Notes: a model not told the origin generated them from the letters alone. A stretch of 64,000 nt of DNA from Trichomonas vaginalis G3 (GCF_026262505.1 NC_067206.1:39259660-39323659), one strand, 5' to 3'. Positions 18,577-29,740 are shown, counted from the first letter of the stretch. Numbers and translations are program-made.

Positions 18577-18739
18577 TTATATAAAAATAAAATAAAAAAT
18601 AAACTTAAAAATAAACTTAAAAATTAATGATATCACCACCCTCACACGTATGAAAACATAGCACAAAAATAAATTTAGGTGAAGTGGTGAGATCTCACCT
18701 GTTTTTTCACCTCTTTTTTCACCTCTTGAATTCATTACT

Positions 18740-18976
18740 TTATAACTCTCTTCCTTTCTCCAACTCTTCTAACTTCTTCTTAAGTTCAGCAATGTTGTCC
18801 TCATGAAGTTTAATCTTCCTTAATATACCTTCTCTATCTAATGGTTGCTTTATCTTTCTAAACTGAACTCTACCATCCTTCATAGTATGAACGTAAAAAC
18901 CTTCTGGAACCGCTCCTGATTTAATGTATTCTACCAAAAATTTTTGTTTCATTGCTTCAGTGACTTTAGTCGTCAT
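18740..18976 (-). CDS. 78-residue conserved Polinton protein, left copy
   Basis: The product (MTTKVTEAMKQKFLVEYIK at its start) differs from the copy at 48239-48475 by only a handful of residues. Residues 1-45 are compact and mixed, with GFYVHTMKDGRVQFRK, and 46-78 form a charged coiled coil (ILRKIKLHEDNIAELKKKL). Strong conservation between two diverged ends with mostly conservative changes suggests it is under selection. Possible DNA-binding or regulatory role, but no known motif. Confidence 0.65.
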   Translation of the reverse strand: MTTKVTEAMKQKFLVEYIKSGAVPEGFYVHTMKDGRVQFRKIKQPLDREGILRKIKLHEDNIAELKKKLEELEKGREL

Positions 18977-19024
18977 TTTACTCTAAATAAAATGTTCAAA
19001 TAAAATAAAACTAACATTATTTTT

Positions 19025-19494
19025 TCAGTAAGGAAACGCAGGAGTTTTACGATTTATTTGAGGAGTAGGTTCTGGTTTAAATGTTGGAGTCGGTTTTGGA
19101 GTTGACTTTTGAACAGGAGTTTGTACTTTCATAGGTTCAGGAGTCATTGAAGGTGTTGTTTGTGAAGGCGTTGGTTTTGACGTTGGTTTTGGCGATGGTG
19201 TCGGAGTTTGTTCAAATTCAGCTACTTCAGTATTATTATAACATTTGCTTTGTTTCTTTTCAACATCATTACTGCTCCTGCTGTAGCTAGCAAACCTAGT
19301 GGGAGACCATATTTTATATAAGGACTTGACCAAATGCTATTTTTGACAGGAGCTGGTGGAACACCTAACCTTGGTGAGACTGCTCTTTGCCATTGTGCAG
19401 CTCGTAAGAAATATTCAATAGGTGCTCCATAATCGTTTGGTAAAGTTTGTTTCACAGATGGTGAAGGTTCACGAGAGCTTGATGAAGAACTCAT
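19025..19494 (-). pseudogene. Polinton membrane protein with Pro/Thr-rich tail, broken
   Basis: A short Ser-rich head, a hydrophobic span (YGLPLGLLATAGAVMML) and a long Thr/Pro/Lys-rich tail with PTPSPKPTSKPTPS-like repeats make up this region. It looks broken at about one place. The layout suggests a virion or cell-surface membrane protein. No family is recognised. Confidence 0.55.
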
Positions 19495-19517
19495 TTATAA
19501 GCTTTAAAAATAAACGT

Positions 19518-21099
19518 TCATCCTTTATTCTCACTGTCGTCAGTTGCTAAGTTATAGTCGTCAAGTCTTATTATTGGTATGCCTGACTGTCTTACTTGTA
19601 TTGCAAAGCAACAATCCCTCATAAATCCAATAAGTGGCTTTGGTACATTTTCTGTTGCTAGTTCAATAGGTCCTTTAACAGACAATTTGTATGTTATTGG
19701 AGCAGTAGATGTTTGACCTTGCTGGAAGCAAAAGTCCACTTCTGTTGGAAAACCACATAAGAAATGTGTGTTGTCATAGCTATCCCATTTATGTTCCACA
19801 CTACCATCATCCACCAATGACCTCATAACATCTTCATTAAATCCTATCATATCATTGTTTGTATTGCAAGCGTTCGCAACCATTTCATAAAATACAGGTC
19901 CATATGATTTTTCAGGTTCTGCAGGCATATTTCCATAAGCTCCCATGGAAAGCTGAAGATATTTAAACTTAGGGTTCTCAAAATTAACATAATAGTTGTC
20001 TTTCTTTCTAAATAGTGCCCAAATACTTTTAACATTAATAGGCGTATAAGCTGCTGTAAATGTTGCACTTGAACTATCTGTATTCTTTGAGAATGAACCA
20101 TCCATAGGAATCCAATCCATAACTTTAACAGGAAAACATAAAGCCTCGTTTGTATATATGTTCTACAAGTTCTGTATAAATGTTAGGTCTAAAGAGAATG
20201 ACTTTGGATGAATGAAACATTCATTAAATCCATCTTTGTTCGAAATAGTTGCTGGGTTACAGTTGTAATAGTAACTGTTTCCACTAGCTTCTACTGCCTT
20301 CGTTATCATAGTGAATGGTTCATTCCATGGAACAAATTTATTTGTCGGTGGATTTGAATCTGAAGCAAATGCAACTTTAAGAGTTGGATTGAAAGCAATG
20401 ATATCATTTACAGATATAGATGTGCATTGTAAGGCGTCGCTACTGAACTTTACTTTAAGCTGAATGTTTCCTGCAAAAGCTGGAATAAATCGAATAGCTT
20501 CTAATGGAAGGAATCTTCTAACAGGAATTCTTAAACGAAGCTTAAAATCAAATGATTTTCCTGCTGTAATTGGACCACTAACAATTTGTCCTGTTCTGCA
20601 TGTTCCGAATGACTCCATACATCTTCATGTCGAGTCTTTGAAAAAACATCGACTTTCTTTATTTGTTCGGTTTAGTTTGTGAGTTTGAAGTTATATATGC
20701 TTCTTCTCTTGCGTTGTCTTGAGAATATACGATACGACCATTTGCAAGGATTTGATATCCAGCAACTGCATAGAAAGCGTCATCGAAACCAATCCAAAAT
20801 CCTGGTGGGTTTGTTTTATTGGAACCTGAACCAATTTCTTTATCTACAATAAATTGACCTTCCATTTTATACGTAATGAATGTATTGTAAAGGTCCAACA
20901 TATTTTCACCAGGAGGTGAGAGATTGAATGTTACCCATGTGTTATCTTTAGCAGTTCCAGGTTGTGATGGAATCTTTGCGTCAGAATATTTTCTATTAGT
21001 GTCACCAATTTGAACTGCATTGTCTATGATATCGAAATATGAGCGAATCTGATGAATATGCTCTGCTGGAGTAAATTCGTTTAACTGTTCGTTCTGCAT
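19518..21099 (-). pseudogene. Polinton major capsid protein region, broken
   Basis: A block of about 1.6 kb with beta-rich, aromatic-rich sequence, located between small structural genes, matches in size and position the double-jelly-roll major capsid protein of Polintons. Recognisable pieces include GYQILANGRIVYSQ near the start and GNMPAEPEKSYGPVF further on. The region looks broken at about two places, so this copy should not give a full-length product. It is a fossil of moderate age, as the rest of the frame is preserved. Confidence 0.6.
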
Positions 21100-21126
21100 G
21101 TATTTACTTCAGATAAAAATATCTAT

Positions 21127-21557
21127 TTACTTCATTATTCTCACTCTTCTTCTTGGTATTCGTGGTGGAAGTTGTTTCTTGACATTTTCAATGAACTGTA
21201 CATTCTCTTTTGTCTCAACTTCTTTCACTGGTGGGTCAGGGTTCTTTGACTCGGTTTGTTTTTCAATGAAATTCACGAACTTTGCAATAAGCTCTTGGTT
21301 CGTTATTGAAAGTACATCTGGCTTCTTTTCTTCTTGTTCTTTTGGTGGCTCAGTTTGAACAGAAGGTTTTATATGGGCTTCGTGGCTTCACCCTTGCCAT
21401 GCACCTTAATGTTGTCGCTCTCTGATTCGCTAATGGAACCTTTCTTTTTCTTACATATTTTACCATCTTTACTCTGACTTACATAATAGAAAGGATGTTG
21501 TATTCCTCTGGCGTCATTTAATATAATAGACTCTCGTTCTGATTTTGACAAGCTCAT
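21127..21557 (-). pseudogene. Small basic Polinton protein, broken
   Basis: The region encodes a charged head and a Lys/Pro/Glu-rich body ending in a basic PPRIPRRRVRIMK tail. It lies just upstream of the capsid block on the same strand, as scaffold or core-type proteins often do. It appears broken at about one place. Family unknown. Confidence 0.4.
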
Positions 21558-21655
21558 TTTACATCGGTTAAAGTTTTAATTTAGTTTTTTATCTACAGTC
21601 AAATGACTCAGACAATCCTACGGACAAGACCCAAGGGGTCATAGATGTTGAAGCA

Positions 21656-21874
21656 TTGAAGAAAGAAATTCGTGAGCAAATTTTATCCGAACTGAAGGAA
21701 CAAAAACAAGAACAAAAGCCAGAGAGACCAAAGAGAAAACTTAGTGAAAAACAACTAGCTGCATTAGCTGCTGGAAGACAGAAGAACCCACGTTTGCTGG
21801 CGAAAAAAGCTAGAGAAGAAGCAAAAGCAAAGGAAGAACAAAAAGCAAAGGAAGCTGAAGCAAAGAAAGAGTAA
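21656..21874 (+). CDS. Lys/Glu/Ala-rich helical Polinton protein, start unclear
   Basis: About 72 codons encode a strongly charged helix (EQILSELKEQKQEQKPERPK, then KEEQKAKEAEAKKE). The region between the helical parts contains LSEKQLAALAAGRQKNP. No in-frame ATG is seen upstream, so the copy may be broken. It precedes the possible minor capsid gene by 24 bases. Function unknown; nucleic-acid binding would fit its charge pattern. Confidence 0.4.
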   Translation: MKKEIREQILSELKEQKQEQKPERPKRKLSEKQLAALAAGRQKNPRLLAKKAREEAKAKEEQKAKEAEAKKE

Positions 21875-21880
21875 ATGGTT

Positions 21881-21890
21881 TATTTTTATC
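21881..21890 (+). promoter_or_regulatory. TATTTTTATC motif before a Polinton gene
   Basis: The motif lies 8 bases before the ATG at 21899. Equivalent motifs lie before the starts at 1718, 3194, 4152, 18576 and 21099, making it a candidate Polinton promoter element. Confidence 0.5.
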
Positions 21891-21898
21891 CAAACTAA

Positions 21899-22800
21899 AT
21901 GTATAGACAAATACCTTTATCTGTTGCGTTCAGTAGTGAAAACCCTGACGTCAAAATAAAGGGGAACAGAGTAACGTTTAAGTTTCCAACAGACTGGATT
22001 GTGAACATAAATGAAGAGAAGTACATTGGCATAACATCTATGTATATAACACGTGCTTTCAGAAAGGTTGACTTTATACTTCAAGTCGAGATAGAAAATG
22101 ACGAACAGTCTTTAAGCGCCCAAAACATTCACATATACAAATACTTTAAAGACGATACAACATTGTTGCAATGTATGATTTCATTTAATGAGATGTTCGA
22201 GAAAAAGTTCAATATTGAAGTACAAACTTTACAGCCTTTACGTGAGTTTCTTGCACAACTGAAAGAAGAAGGTAGTCAGCCACAACTTATAGACTTTCAT
22301 TATGAATTTAATGAAAATGAAGATGGAACTCATGACTGTCATTTTGTATTATTCACCATTCAATGAAGTCGCTAAAAAGAAAGAAAATCCATTACGTATA
22401 AGGTTTCAAATCTCTGAACCAATGATGATTTTAAGAATGTTTTCAATTATGATGCAATGCTTCCGAGGAAAAATGAATTTTCAAAGATTGTAACACCTGG
22501 CATTTGGGATAGAAAGCAAGCTATATTATATTCATAACAAAGGAGTTGAAAATGAGTTCATTGGTCATACAAGAACTTCACCACTTCCTAACCCTAAATA
22601 CTATAAATTAACTGGCTTCAATCGTGAGTTTTGGATAGACATGTTCTCCACTCATGACCATAATGTCCAGTGTTCTTACCTCCAGATGGGAAGACTGTCT
22701 CTACATTGAAGCACAACTCTTAAACTCTACATCGCAGTATTGTAAAATCTACGCTAGCTTTATTTTTATCACAAATGACCTCATTGCTGACAAAAATAAA
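21899..22800 (+). pseudogene. Possible Polinton minor capsid protein, broken
   Basis: The first 155 codons (starting MYRQIPLSVAFSSENPDV) are beta-rich and resemble the class of protein encoded at 1718-2566. The remainder of the region continues with similar character but is broken at a few places. It lies between the capsid block and the polymerase. The jelly-roll minor capsid assignment is inference from size, position and Polinton gene content. Confidence 0.4.
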
Positions 22801-22805
22801 TGACC

Positions 22806-25800
22806 TCAGAACTTCAACTTACGAATAAAGCTTGTTTTAGTCGTTATTGAAAAGTTGAACTTTTCAGCAAAGCAAGGTTGACATGACTTACATAAGTCGA
22901 ATGCAATCTCTTGACCATCATAAAGTGCTTTGTAAAGTTTCATTAAACTGAACTCAGAGTCTTTGTCATATGTTCCAACAGGTATGTGAATGTTCTTATC
23001 TTCATTGTAATAGCATTGTATAGCTTCAGGAAACATTTCATTAGCGGTTAAAGCAATAACATCTTGCTTCACGCCTTTCATTCTGCAGTGAAATGCAACT
23101 TCATTTAAATCATTCGTGAGTAAGTCTATGTAGGTCTTCTTTCCACAGAAAATACTTTTATAAGCTAAACTTTGTTTTCCAGGTGTTATTTCTGCAAAGT
23201 CGCTATGAAATTGACCAAGGTTCTTTCCTATAAGTTCTCTACCGTATCTCTTCTTAAACTCTGCTGCAAGCTTTGGGATGTCTTCATTATATAAGTGCAT
23301 ACTGTCGGTATCCTGGTAAAATATTTGAAGACCCATGTCCTCTGCAGTACAGAATACTTCATTCATAATACGTTTTGACATAGACAGAATATTAACACCA
23401 AGTGGACAGAAGTTAAAGTGTCTGCAAATGCTTTTCGTTAGCTTGAAAATAGTTTTATCTGAACCATCCAAACCTTCGAACTTCACTATATGGTTGTAAT
23501 TTCTTATAGCATATCTTATAGCATCTTTGTCATCTACTATGGTTATTTTTGACTCAATAGGAGATAGAATAGTTTTGCCATAAATGCTGTTCAGAATGAG
23601 TTTTATAATTTCTTGTAAGGGGTTTTCTTCTTTCTTATACTTTAACCTTAACTCAAACAACTTCTTTACTTCATCTCTTATTCTCATATCTCTGTTTCCA
23701 TCGTAATAGTATCCTTGCAACACTTCACATTTGACACCTTGATATTTTATGAGGTCTTGTAATGTTATATGGTCAACATACATGAGACAGCAAGTGTTTG
23801 AACTTCTTGGAACGTTAAGTTCTGGATTTAGTTCAGGGTCGCAAACTATTAAATGAAAGTGTCTGGGTATACCAATCTCTGTTATCTTAATGAGAACAAA
23901 GAAGCCAGACATAAACTTTTCACCAATGGGTTCCTTTTGGTCATCATCGAATAAATGTCTCATGAGATACTCTGTGTTTAACATTTCTTCCTTCAATACT
24001 TTTGGAATACCTTCTAAAGTATAAAGTCTTGCTATAGCTGAAGGATATAATGAAACAGTGTCGAAGTCAGCAATGAGTTTCTTTTTGCTCTTTTGTTTCA
24101 TGTTATCTGACAACATACATCTTCCACCTTGAATGCATCTCGAAATAAATTCTCTTGGTTTATTTGAGAGGTCATAAAGATTTCCATTCGGGAAGTATAC
24201 TCTGTTCTCAAACAATTTGTTAGCAATTGAACAAATACTAACGTAGTCATAAACGTTTAAATCAAACTCTTTCAATAAGTCATTGCGGAACTTTACAAAA
24301 CCTTCTCTTAAAATTCTTACATCTTGTTTGCAGTAAAACGTGCTATATTTTTCTAAGTCGAAGTGGTTCTCATCTATTCTGCAACCTTTGATGGAATCTA
24401 TGTTTTTCATAAATGTATCTGCATCCCGGATAAACTTACATGCTTCAGAAATGACACCAGTTCTGTTGTCATTTGCTAACAAAACACTGCTGTAGTAGTT
24501 ATATGGAAATACTTCTTTCGGTCCTGTTTGTAAGTTAAACATAGCAGGAAATAGTTTAAGCTTCTTATTTATAACACTGTAAGAGTCTTTTATAATAATT
24601 GCCCGTCCTTTATATAAACCAGTTATTTGCATTGTTCGTGAACCTTTAATGATGGGAGTTCCTTTCACTTCTGTCATGTGTCTTAAGATGAAGTTTATGT
24701 CATAACTGAGGTTGTGAAAATATATTAAACTCTTGTCAGGGAGTCTTTCCAAAAATTCTGTTGCACAGTTTTGACCCCAAATGCTTTCACTCACTGAACC
24801 ATCTTCACTGTCATAACAGATGTTAAAAGCTTTATGAAAGCCATCCGTACTACACTCAAAGTCAGCAAAGAAAACGTGCTCAGGAATGAATTTACATTTA
24901 GCTTTATTTACTTCTTTTGACTCTGCTTTCTTCTTCAGTTGTACACAATACTTTGGAGCATATGTCAAATCTTTAAATGGTGCAAGGTTCTGTTTATATA
25001 AGTCAGTAGTATATGTGAAAAGTTCTCCATAAGAAATAGGTTCGAAATATTTGCACTCCCACAATGTTTTCATAACATCCCATAACGGTGTTGTTCTATC
25101 ATAACGAACTACATATTTATCTTCTCTCTTTGTATAAATCTTCATCTGTTTCTCAATGTTCATTCCACCACAAGCTTTGAGAATTTCTTTATAGTTTCGA
25201 ATGAAGTATGTTGTCATTGGAAGTCTTTCATTTAGCATGTAGTGGTCTTCAACAAGAAGTAAGTCAATAGTTCTAACAGTTTCGCATTCTTTTGGTATAT
25301 ATCTCTTTATTTCATTATGTCTTGAGTCATTGAAATAACCAATGGTAACATTAAATGCTATACCTGTTGCGTCAGAAATTTCTTGTACTTTACTTTGAGG
25401 AAAGTCTCTAACACGAATGACTTCTCTCATGTGGTCAATAGTTTCTTCATTTACTCCAGCCTGAATGCAAGCATAAACGAAACAATTGTCCTCTGTCATA
25501 AGTATTGCAGTTCTTTTGTTCAGTTCATTGAAGATTTGGTAGCGTTCAAGATTTATAGGTAATGTGCAAAGATACTTCCATAACTGACCGCTTCTCTTCT
25601 TATAAAACTTCTTTTCACCATTATCTTTCCAAAAGCTTTCTATAAGTGCTGGGTTTCCTGTTTGCTTAAGAGCTTCCAAAATGGCTTTCTGGTCATTTGT
25701 CAGTGTGCTTTCATCTCTATATGGTCTCTTTTTTGGTTTGCCTTTCTTTACATCTGACATCGTTAAGCCTTCATATTCTGTTAAATCATACATCTTTATT

Positions 25801-26654
25801 TCAGTAAGATTCTTTATGTTTGTCAAGAAGAAGTCATAGTGCATTTCAACAATACCTGCAGCATTTGCTTCTATCTCTGATATAAAGTTCTCCTTCAAGA
25901 GCTGATGTAGTAATGTTCCAATATTATTGAGGTTTAACGTAGAACATTCATACTTTCCACCAAGTTTATAACATACCATCCATCTTTGTTGCGAGTTTAT
26001 TTTAATTTTCTCTAAGAGTCTCATGAAAACCTTACCGAAATGTTTGTGTAAATATTCTCTGTTTGGTTCATCTAAAGCTTCGATGTTAAAGTCAATGAGT
26101 CTATTGCCTGACTTCACATTTCTCTTCCTATTCTCTTCATCTTTCTTTAACCATCTCTCACCTTCTTTTGGTTTGTCGTCAATGGAACGAATGACATCGT
26201 TAGCTTTGCGAACTTGTTCTATAGCACTTTTAAACATCTCTCTTCTCTGTTGTTTCAGTGTGTCGTCTCTTCTTCTTGTTTCACCAACGTTTGCATTTGT
26301 TATGTCAAACATTTCTTGACGAACATCATGCGAAAGAGCTTTACGAGTATGACCAACGTTCGCATTTGTTATGTCAAACATTTCTCTTCTTACTTCATGA
26401 GGTACTGAACGTCTATGATATAAGTCAATAGCAATGTCATTTAAAGGAAATGCTCTTGCATGGACTTCGTCCTCGCCGCGTTGCGGCTTTATGAACTCAT
26501 GAATTCTATCATAACTTATTGCACCATTGTAGTCTTTAATGAAGTCAGCGAGTGCTTTTTTGTTTGTCGCGTAATGCTTTGCAACATCTATATTAGCTTC
26601 TGTAAGAAGTTGTTTTATTTCCGAGTGTTCTAACTTAGACAACTTCCGATACAT
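22806..26654 (-). CDS. Protein-primed family B DNA polymerase of Polinton B
   Basis: This is an intact frame of 1282 residues. The exonuclease motifs are FFADFECSTD (about residue 595), YFHNLSYDINFI and YCKQDVRIL. The polymerase motifs are DFDTVSLYPS (motif A, about 865), LNSIYGK (motif B, about 1025) and YQDTDSMHL (motif C, about 1115). The DxxSLYPS and YxDTDS signatures with a long N-terminal region are typical of protein-primed Polinton polymerases. The N-terminal 580 residues would hold a terminal-protein or other domain; residues about 110-150 contain two near-identical copies of RREMFDITNANVG. It replicates the element from its ends. Integrity here contrasts with the broken capsid block. 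Confidence 0.95.
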   Translation of the reverse strand: MYRKLSKLEHSEIKQLLTEANIDVAKHYATNKKALADFIKDYNGAISYDRIHEFIKPQRGEDEVHARAFPLNDIAIDLYHRRSVPHEVRREMFDITNANVGHTRKALSHDVRQEMFDITNANVGETRRRDDTLKQQRREMFKSAIEQVRKANDVIRSIDDKPKEGERWLKKDEENRKRNVKSGNRLIDFNIEALDEPNREYLHKHFGKVFMRLLEKIKINSQQRWMVCYKLGGKYECSTLNLNNIGTLLHQLLKENFISEIEANAAGIVEMHYDFFLTNIKNLTEIKMYDLTEYEGLTMSDVKKGKPKKRPYRDESTLTNDQKAILEALKQTGNPALIESFWKDNGEKKFYKKRSGQLWKYLCTLPINLERYQIFNELNKRTAILMTEDNCFVYACIQAGVNEETIDHMREVIRVRDFPQSKVQEISDATGIAFNVTIGYFNDSRHNEIKRYIPKECETVRTIDLLLVEDHYMLNERLPMTTYFIRNYKEILKACGGMNIEKQMKIYTKREDKYVVRYDRTTPLWDVMKTLWECKYFEPISYGELFTYTTDLYKQNLAPFKDLTYAPKYCVQLKKKAESKEVNKAKCKFIPEHVFFADFECSTDGFHKAFNICYDSEDGSVSESIWGQNCATEFLERLPDKSLIYFHNLSYDINFILRHMTEVKGTPIIKGSRTMQITGLYKGRAIIIKDSYSVINKKLKLFPAMFNLQTGPKEVFPYNYYSSVLLANDNRTGVISEACKFIRDADTFMKNIDSIKGCRIDENHFDLEKYSTFYCKQDVRILREGFVKFRNDLLKEFDLNVYDYVSICSIANKLFENRVYFPNGNLYDLSNKPREFISRCIQGGRCMLSDNMKQKSKKKLIADFDTVSLYPSAIARLYTLEGIPKVLKEEMLNTEYLMRHLFDDDQKEPIGEKFMSGFFVLIKITEIGIPRHFHLIVCDPELNPELNVPRSSNTCCLMYVDHITLQDLIKYQGVKCEVLQGYYYDGNRDMRIRDEVKKLFELRLKYKKEENPLQEIIKLILNSIYGKTILSPIESKITIVDDKDAIRYAIRNYNHIVKFEGLDGSDKTIFKLTKSICRHFNFCPLGVNILSMSKRIMNEVFCTAEDMGLQIFYQDTDSMHLYNEDIPKLAAEFKKRYGRELIGKNLGQFHSDFAEITPGKQSLAYKSIFCGKKTYIDLLTNDLNEVAFHCRMKGVKQDVIALTANEMFPEAIQCYYNEDKNIHIPVGTYDKDSEFSLMKLYKALYDGQEIAFDLCKSCQPCFAEKFNFSITTKTSFIRKLKF

Positions 26655-26706
26655 CTTTAGTAGGAAATAAAAAAATATTTTTTCGAAAAAATAAACTTAG
26701 AAAAAA

Positions 26707-26850
26707 TTATTTCTTTCTATATTTGCCATTCCGAACTTCGAAAAGATGTTTTATACCAGCATAGAATTTTTCTCTAGAGCTTGGTCTTATATCGTTTTCA
26801 TGACAATATTTTCTATATTCTTCATATAAAGCCTTTTTTTCATACACTAA
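26707..26850 (-). pseudogene. C-terminal remnant of a Polinton helicase
   Basis: Read on the minus strand, the sequence ends YEEYRKYCHENDIRP and then REKFYAGIKHLFEVRNGKYRKK before a stop. This resembles the C-terminal winged-helix tail of D5-like primase-helicases, comparable to YSEFKYYCEQHEIEVMSKGDF in the helicase starting at 45628. The upstream part is cut off by the satellite repeat. Confidence 0.6.
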
Positions 26851-27340
26851 CCAGATCTTAACTCTCAAACATTATACCTTACTAAAACCAAGATCTTTAA
26901 CTCTCATTATGATACCTTAACTACCAGTCTTAACTCTCATTATCTACTATCGTCTTAACTCCACTTACTATCTAACCAGATCTTAACTCTTCATTACTAC
27001 CTTTACTAACAGATCTTACACTCTCTTTCACCTTACTACACAGCATCTACTCTCATAACATACTAGATCTTACTCTCATTACTGACCTTACTAACCAGAT
27101 CTTAAGCTCATCATTACTACCTTACTGAACGCGAGAGTCTTTACAACTCTCATTAACTAACTTACTAACCTAGATCTTAACTCTCATTACTACCTTACTA
27201 ACCCAGATCTTAACTCACTTACTCCCTTATATTACTCATTACTCCTTACTCATCTAGATCATTACCTATATCATCAGATTACCCTACTTATTACATGATC
27301 TTCTCACATTCCACTCAAGTCTCATTACTTACGCCTATCT
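26851..27340. repeat. Noisy satellite of about 32 bp
   Basis: Around 14 irregular copies of a unit close to CTAACCAGATCTTAACTCTC then ATTACTACCTTA. Copies differ mainly by one- and two-base insertions and deletions rather than substitutions, a pattern like unpolished long-read sequence. Confidence 0.75.
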
Positions 27341-27959
27341 TCTTTAACCTTTTCTGATAATTACTGAAATAACTAACAATCACTCCTCTTTTTAGTCTTC
27401 ACACCCTTCTCGCATATTTAACCACCTTTATTAAAACCCTCTCTTTAATTTTTTGAACTACGCCCTTTAACTCTTCGCTAATTCCGCATTTCACAGATTT
27501 GAACCATTACAATAAATCACACCTTCACTTACTTAATATCATATCCAAACACCATGCGTAGTCTTGATTTTCAATCTACATGTTTAAAACCCCCTCTTTA
27601 TTTATCTCTGAGTTATACTTTTCTATTATTATCAATACACCTGAGTCTCACTAAACTCTGAACACTCTCCTAATCCTAGACGTCAACAATATTCAACTTA
27701 ATCATAAATCGATTTGTTGAATTTCCCAAATTTGGATCTTATATTCTTCACTCACTTAAACTCTCACAAGCTTAACAATATAAGCTAAAAAAGTATTTTC
27801 ATAGCTCAATAAAATTAATTAATTAAACTTTTCTCTCAGCTTTTTTCCTTTCAAACTAGAAAAAAACAGCGAAGCGGAAAAAGGGAACAAAACAGAATAA
27901 CAGCAGAAACACATGAAAAAAAATGAAGAAGAAAAGAAGAATAAAATCAATAGCATATT
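27341..27959. other. Pyrimidine-rich sequence without genes
   Basis: A C/T-rich continuation of the satellite grades into ordinary AT-rich sequence. No gene is seen. Confidence 0.4.
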
Positions 27960-28150
27960 ATATACCATCTGGTCGGCTCTAGGCCACGAGCTGGCGTGGA
28001 CAGCGGCATGCCTACGACCCTCTCCGGGCTCCCCCTTTCCAGCCACGACGGCCGATTGTTTGCGCACTTTCTTCTTGACTTTCTTGGCCGCCGTCGTCGC
28101 AAGCCTCCTGCGCAGAGCGCCCCGCAAACATTGTGCCAGTTCTTGTACAA
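27960..28150. other. GC-rich island of unknown origin
   Basis: About 190 bases are strongly GC-rich, with CGGCGG and GCCGCCGTCGTCGC-like runs, set in sequence that is otherwise AT-rich. All frames on both strands are open for part of it. One minus-strand frame is very basic (RRRLATTAAKKVKKKVRKQ). I do not recognise a gene. Possible explanations are foreign DNA, a chimeric join or a host repeat. Confidence 0.5.
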
Positions 28151-29736
28151 CCCTATACCTATTAACTTAGAAACAAACTGCAAATCAAGTATATCTATTA
28201 TACTACTACCCCTTTACCATCCTCGCACCCAATACGTTTAGACATCCCTGTAGACTGTCGATAATGCATTAGCAATTAAATCGAAGAGACAATACACAAG
28301 AGTTTTGTAATCCCCACATCGTTGTTGATATTCGATAATAATACATTGCATGTACTTTTGTATGAAATTATAACTATCACATTTTGAGTTCTAAAATTGA
28401 AAGGCAACATAATCTTATGACACAGAAAAATTTTCCCACGATCTTTTTGAATATGATCTTTTTATTTAATTATTCGAAATTGAAAAAAATAGTATTTTTC
28501 TCGAACCTATTTTCAATTTCAGGCAACACCACAGAAACTGTAACAGCCTCTAATTTAGTAAATATTCTATTACTTATATGTTTGCATGTATTTACTATTG
28601 CAATTTTCCCTCTCTTCCTATATGGTACATGCATCGAAAACGTTCAAACTCACAAACAGCAAACTTTATTGATATATCTTCTGGAATATCGTCCGAATTC
28701 GATTGTAATCCAACTCTTAAGTGTAAATCGCACGATCCGAAATTGAAGATAAAGAGTTTCAATATGTAAATAGAAGTTTGTTGAAACAAAAAGAAGAAAC
28801 TTTGACGAAAAAATAACTATTGTTATTCCGATGATTATTTTGTAATATGTTAAAGGGTGCACACGAGAGGAATCATGTAAATCTCAAGAATTTAGAACCT
28901 TATTTTTTAGTGATTATCTTGGCTACCTATTTAGGCTCGAGCACAAATATCAAAAATACAATTGACTCCATATGACCCTCTTTCATGGAGCGTCAGTTTT
29001 TATCGCTACAGTATTTTTCCCCTTTGATATCTTTTTACAATTCGAAATCAAACCGCTCACAACATGCAGTAGAAGAAAGGAGAATCGACTTAACTCGGTT
29101 TGCTAATACCGAACAAATACATGATATTATATTATTTTTATTTACATACATCAAATTGTTTGAAAGCCTCATAATTCCATCAAATCTTTTAAATAAAAAC
29201 ATTACAAATGTTGAAATACTGTCTCACTCATCATTTTATAGGGTTTTTGGCACTTTATTGAGGAATTCGTTCGCACCTGCCTACCCTTCGGTCAACGAAT
29301 CCAGGATATCGGCGCCACAACATTAATCGTCGGGAAGTACGCATTATGTAAGTAACAAATCGCTCCGTGGGATTTCTTCAATATTGGTATACTAACTTTT
29401 AATCAACCTAAATCCATTTTTGTCGCAGCATTTTAGAAGCAACATGATAATTTTTTGACATTCTAAAAATTAAAGTAGCTGTTGACACTAACTCTCTCAT
29501 TGAATTAATTAAATACGGATATTTCCTCAAAATTGAATCAAAAATCAGTTGTTTCAAGAAACTTTGGAGTTATCTTTTCAAGAAGACTGTCTTTTTGAAA
29601 AATTACAGTATTATATCAAGATTTAAAAAAGGTATTTATTCAAATTCTAAAATATCTTAATAAAAATAAACCTTTTCAGAAGGATTTGGTGATTTTAAAA
29701 GCATGAGTAATAGTAAAAAATATCTACGATTTTAAT
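28151..29736. other. AT-rich stretch, no gene recognised
   Basis: Only short open frames occur. At about 29258-29330 a frame reads EEFVRTCLPFGQRIQDIGA with a base composition unlike its surroundings, but it is too short to assign. Confidence 0.4.
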
Positions 29737-29740
29737 GAAG

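Noticed and set aside
28384-28862. Several overlapping small frames in the stretch before the gap
   Set aside because: They overlap on both strands, have low-complexity or random composition and lie in a low-quality region.
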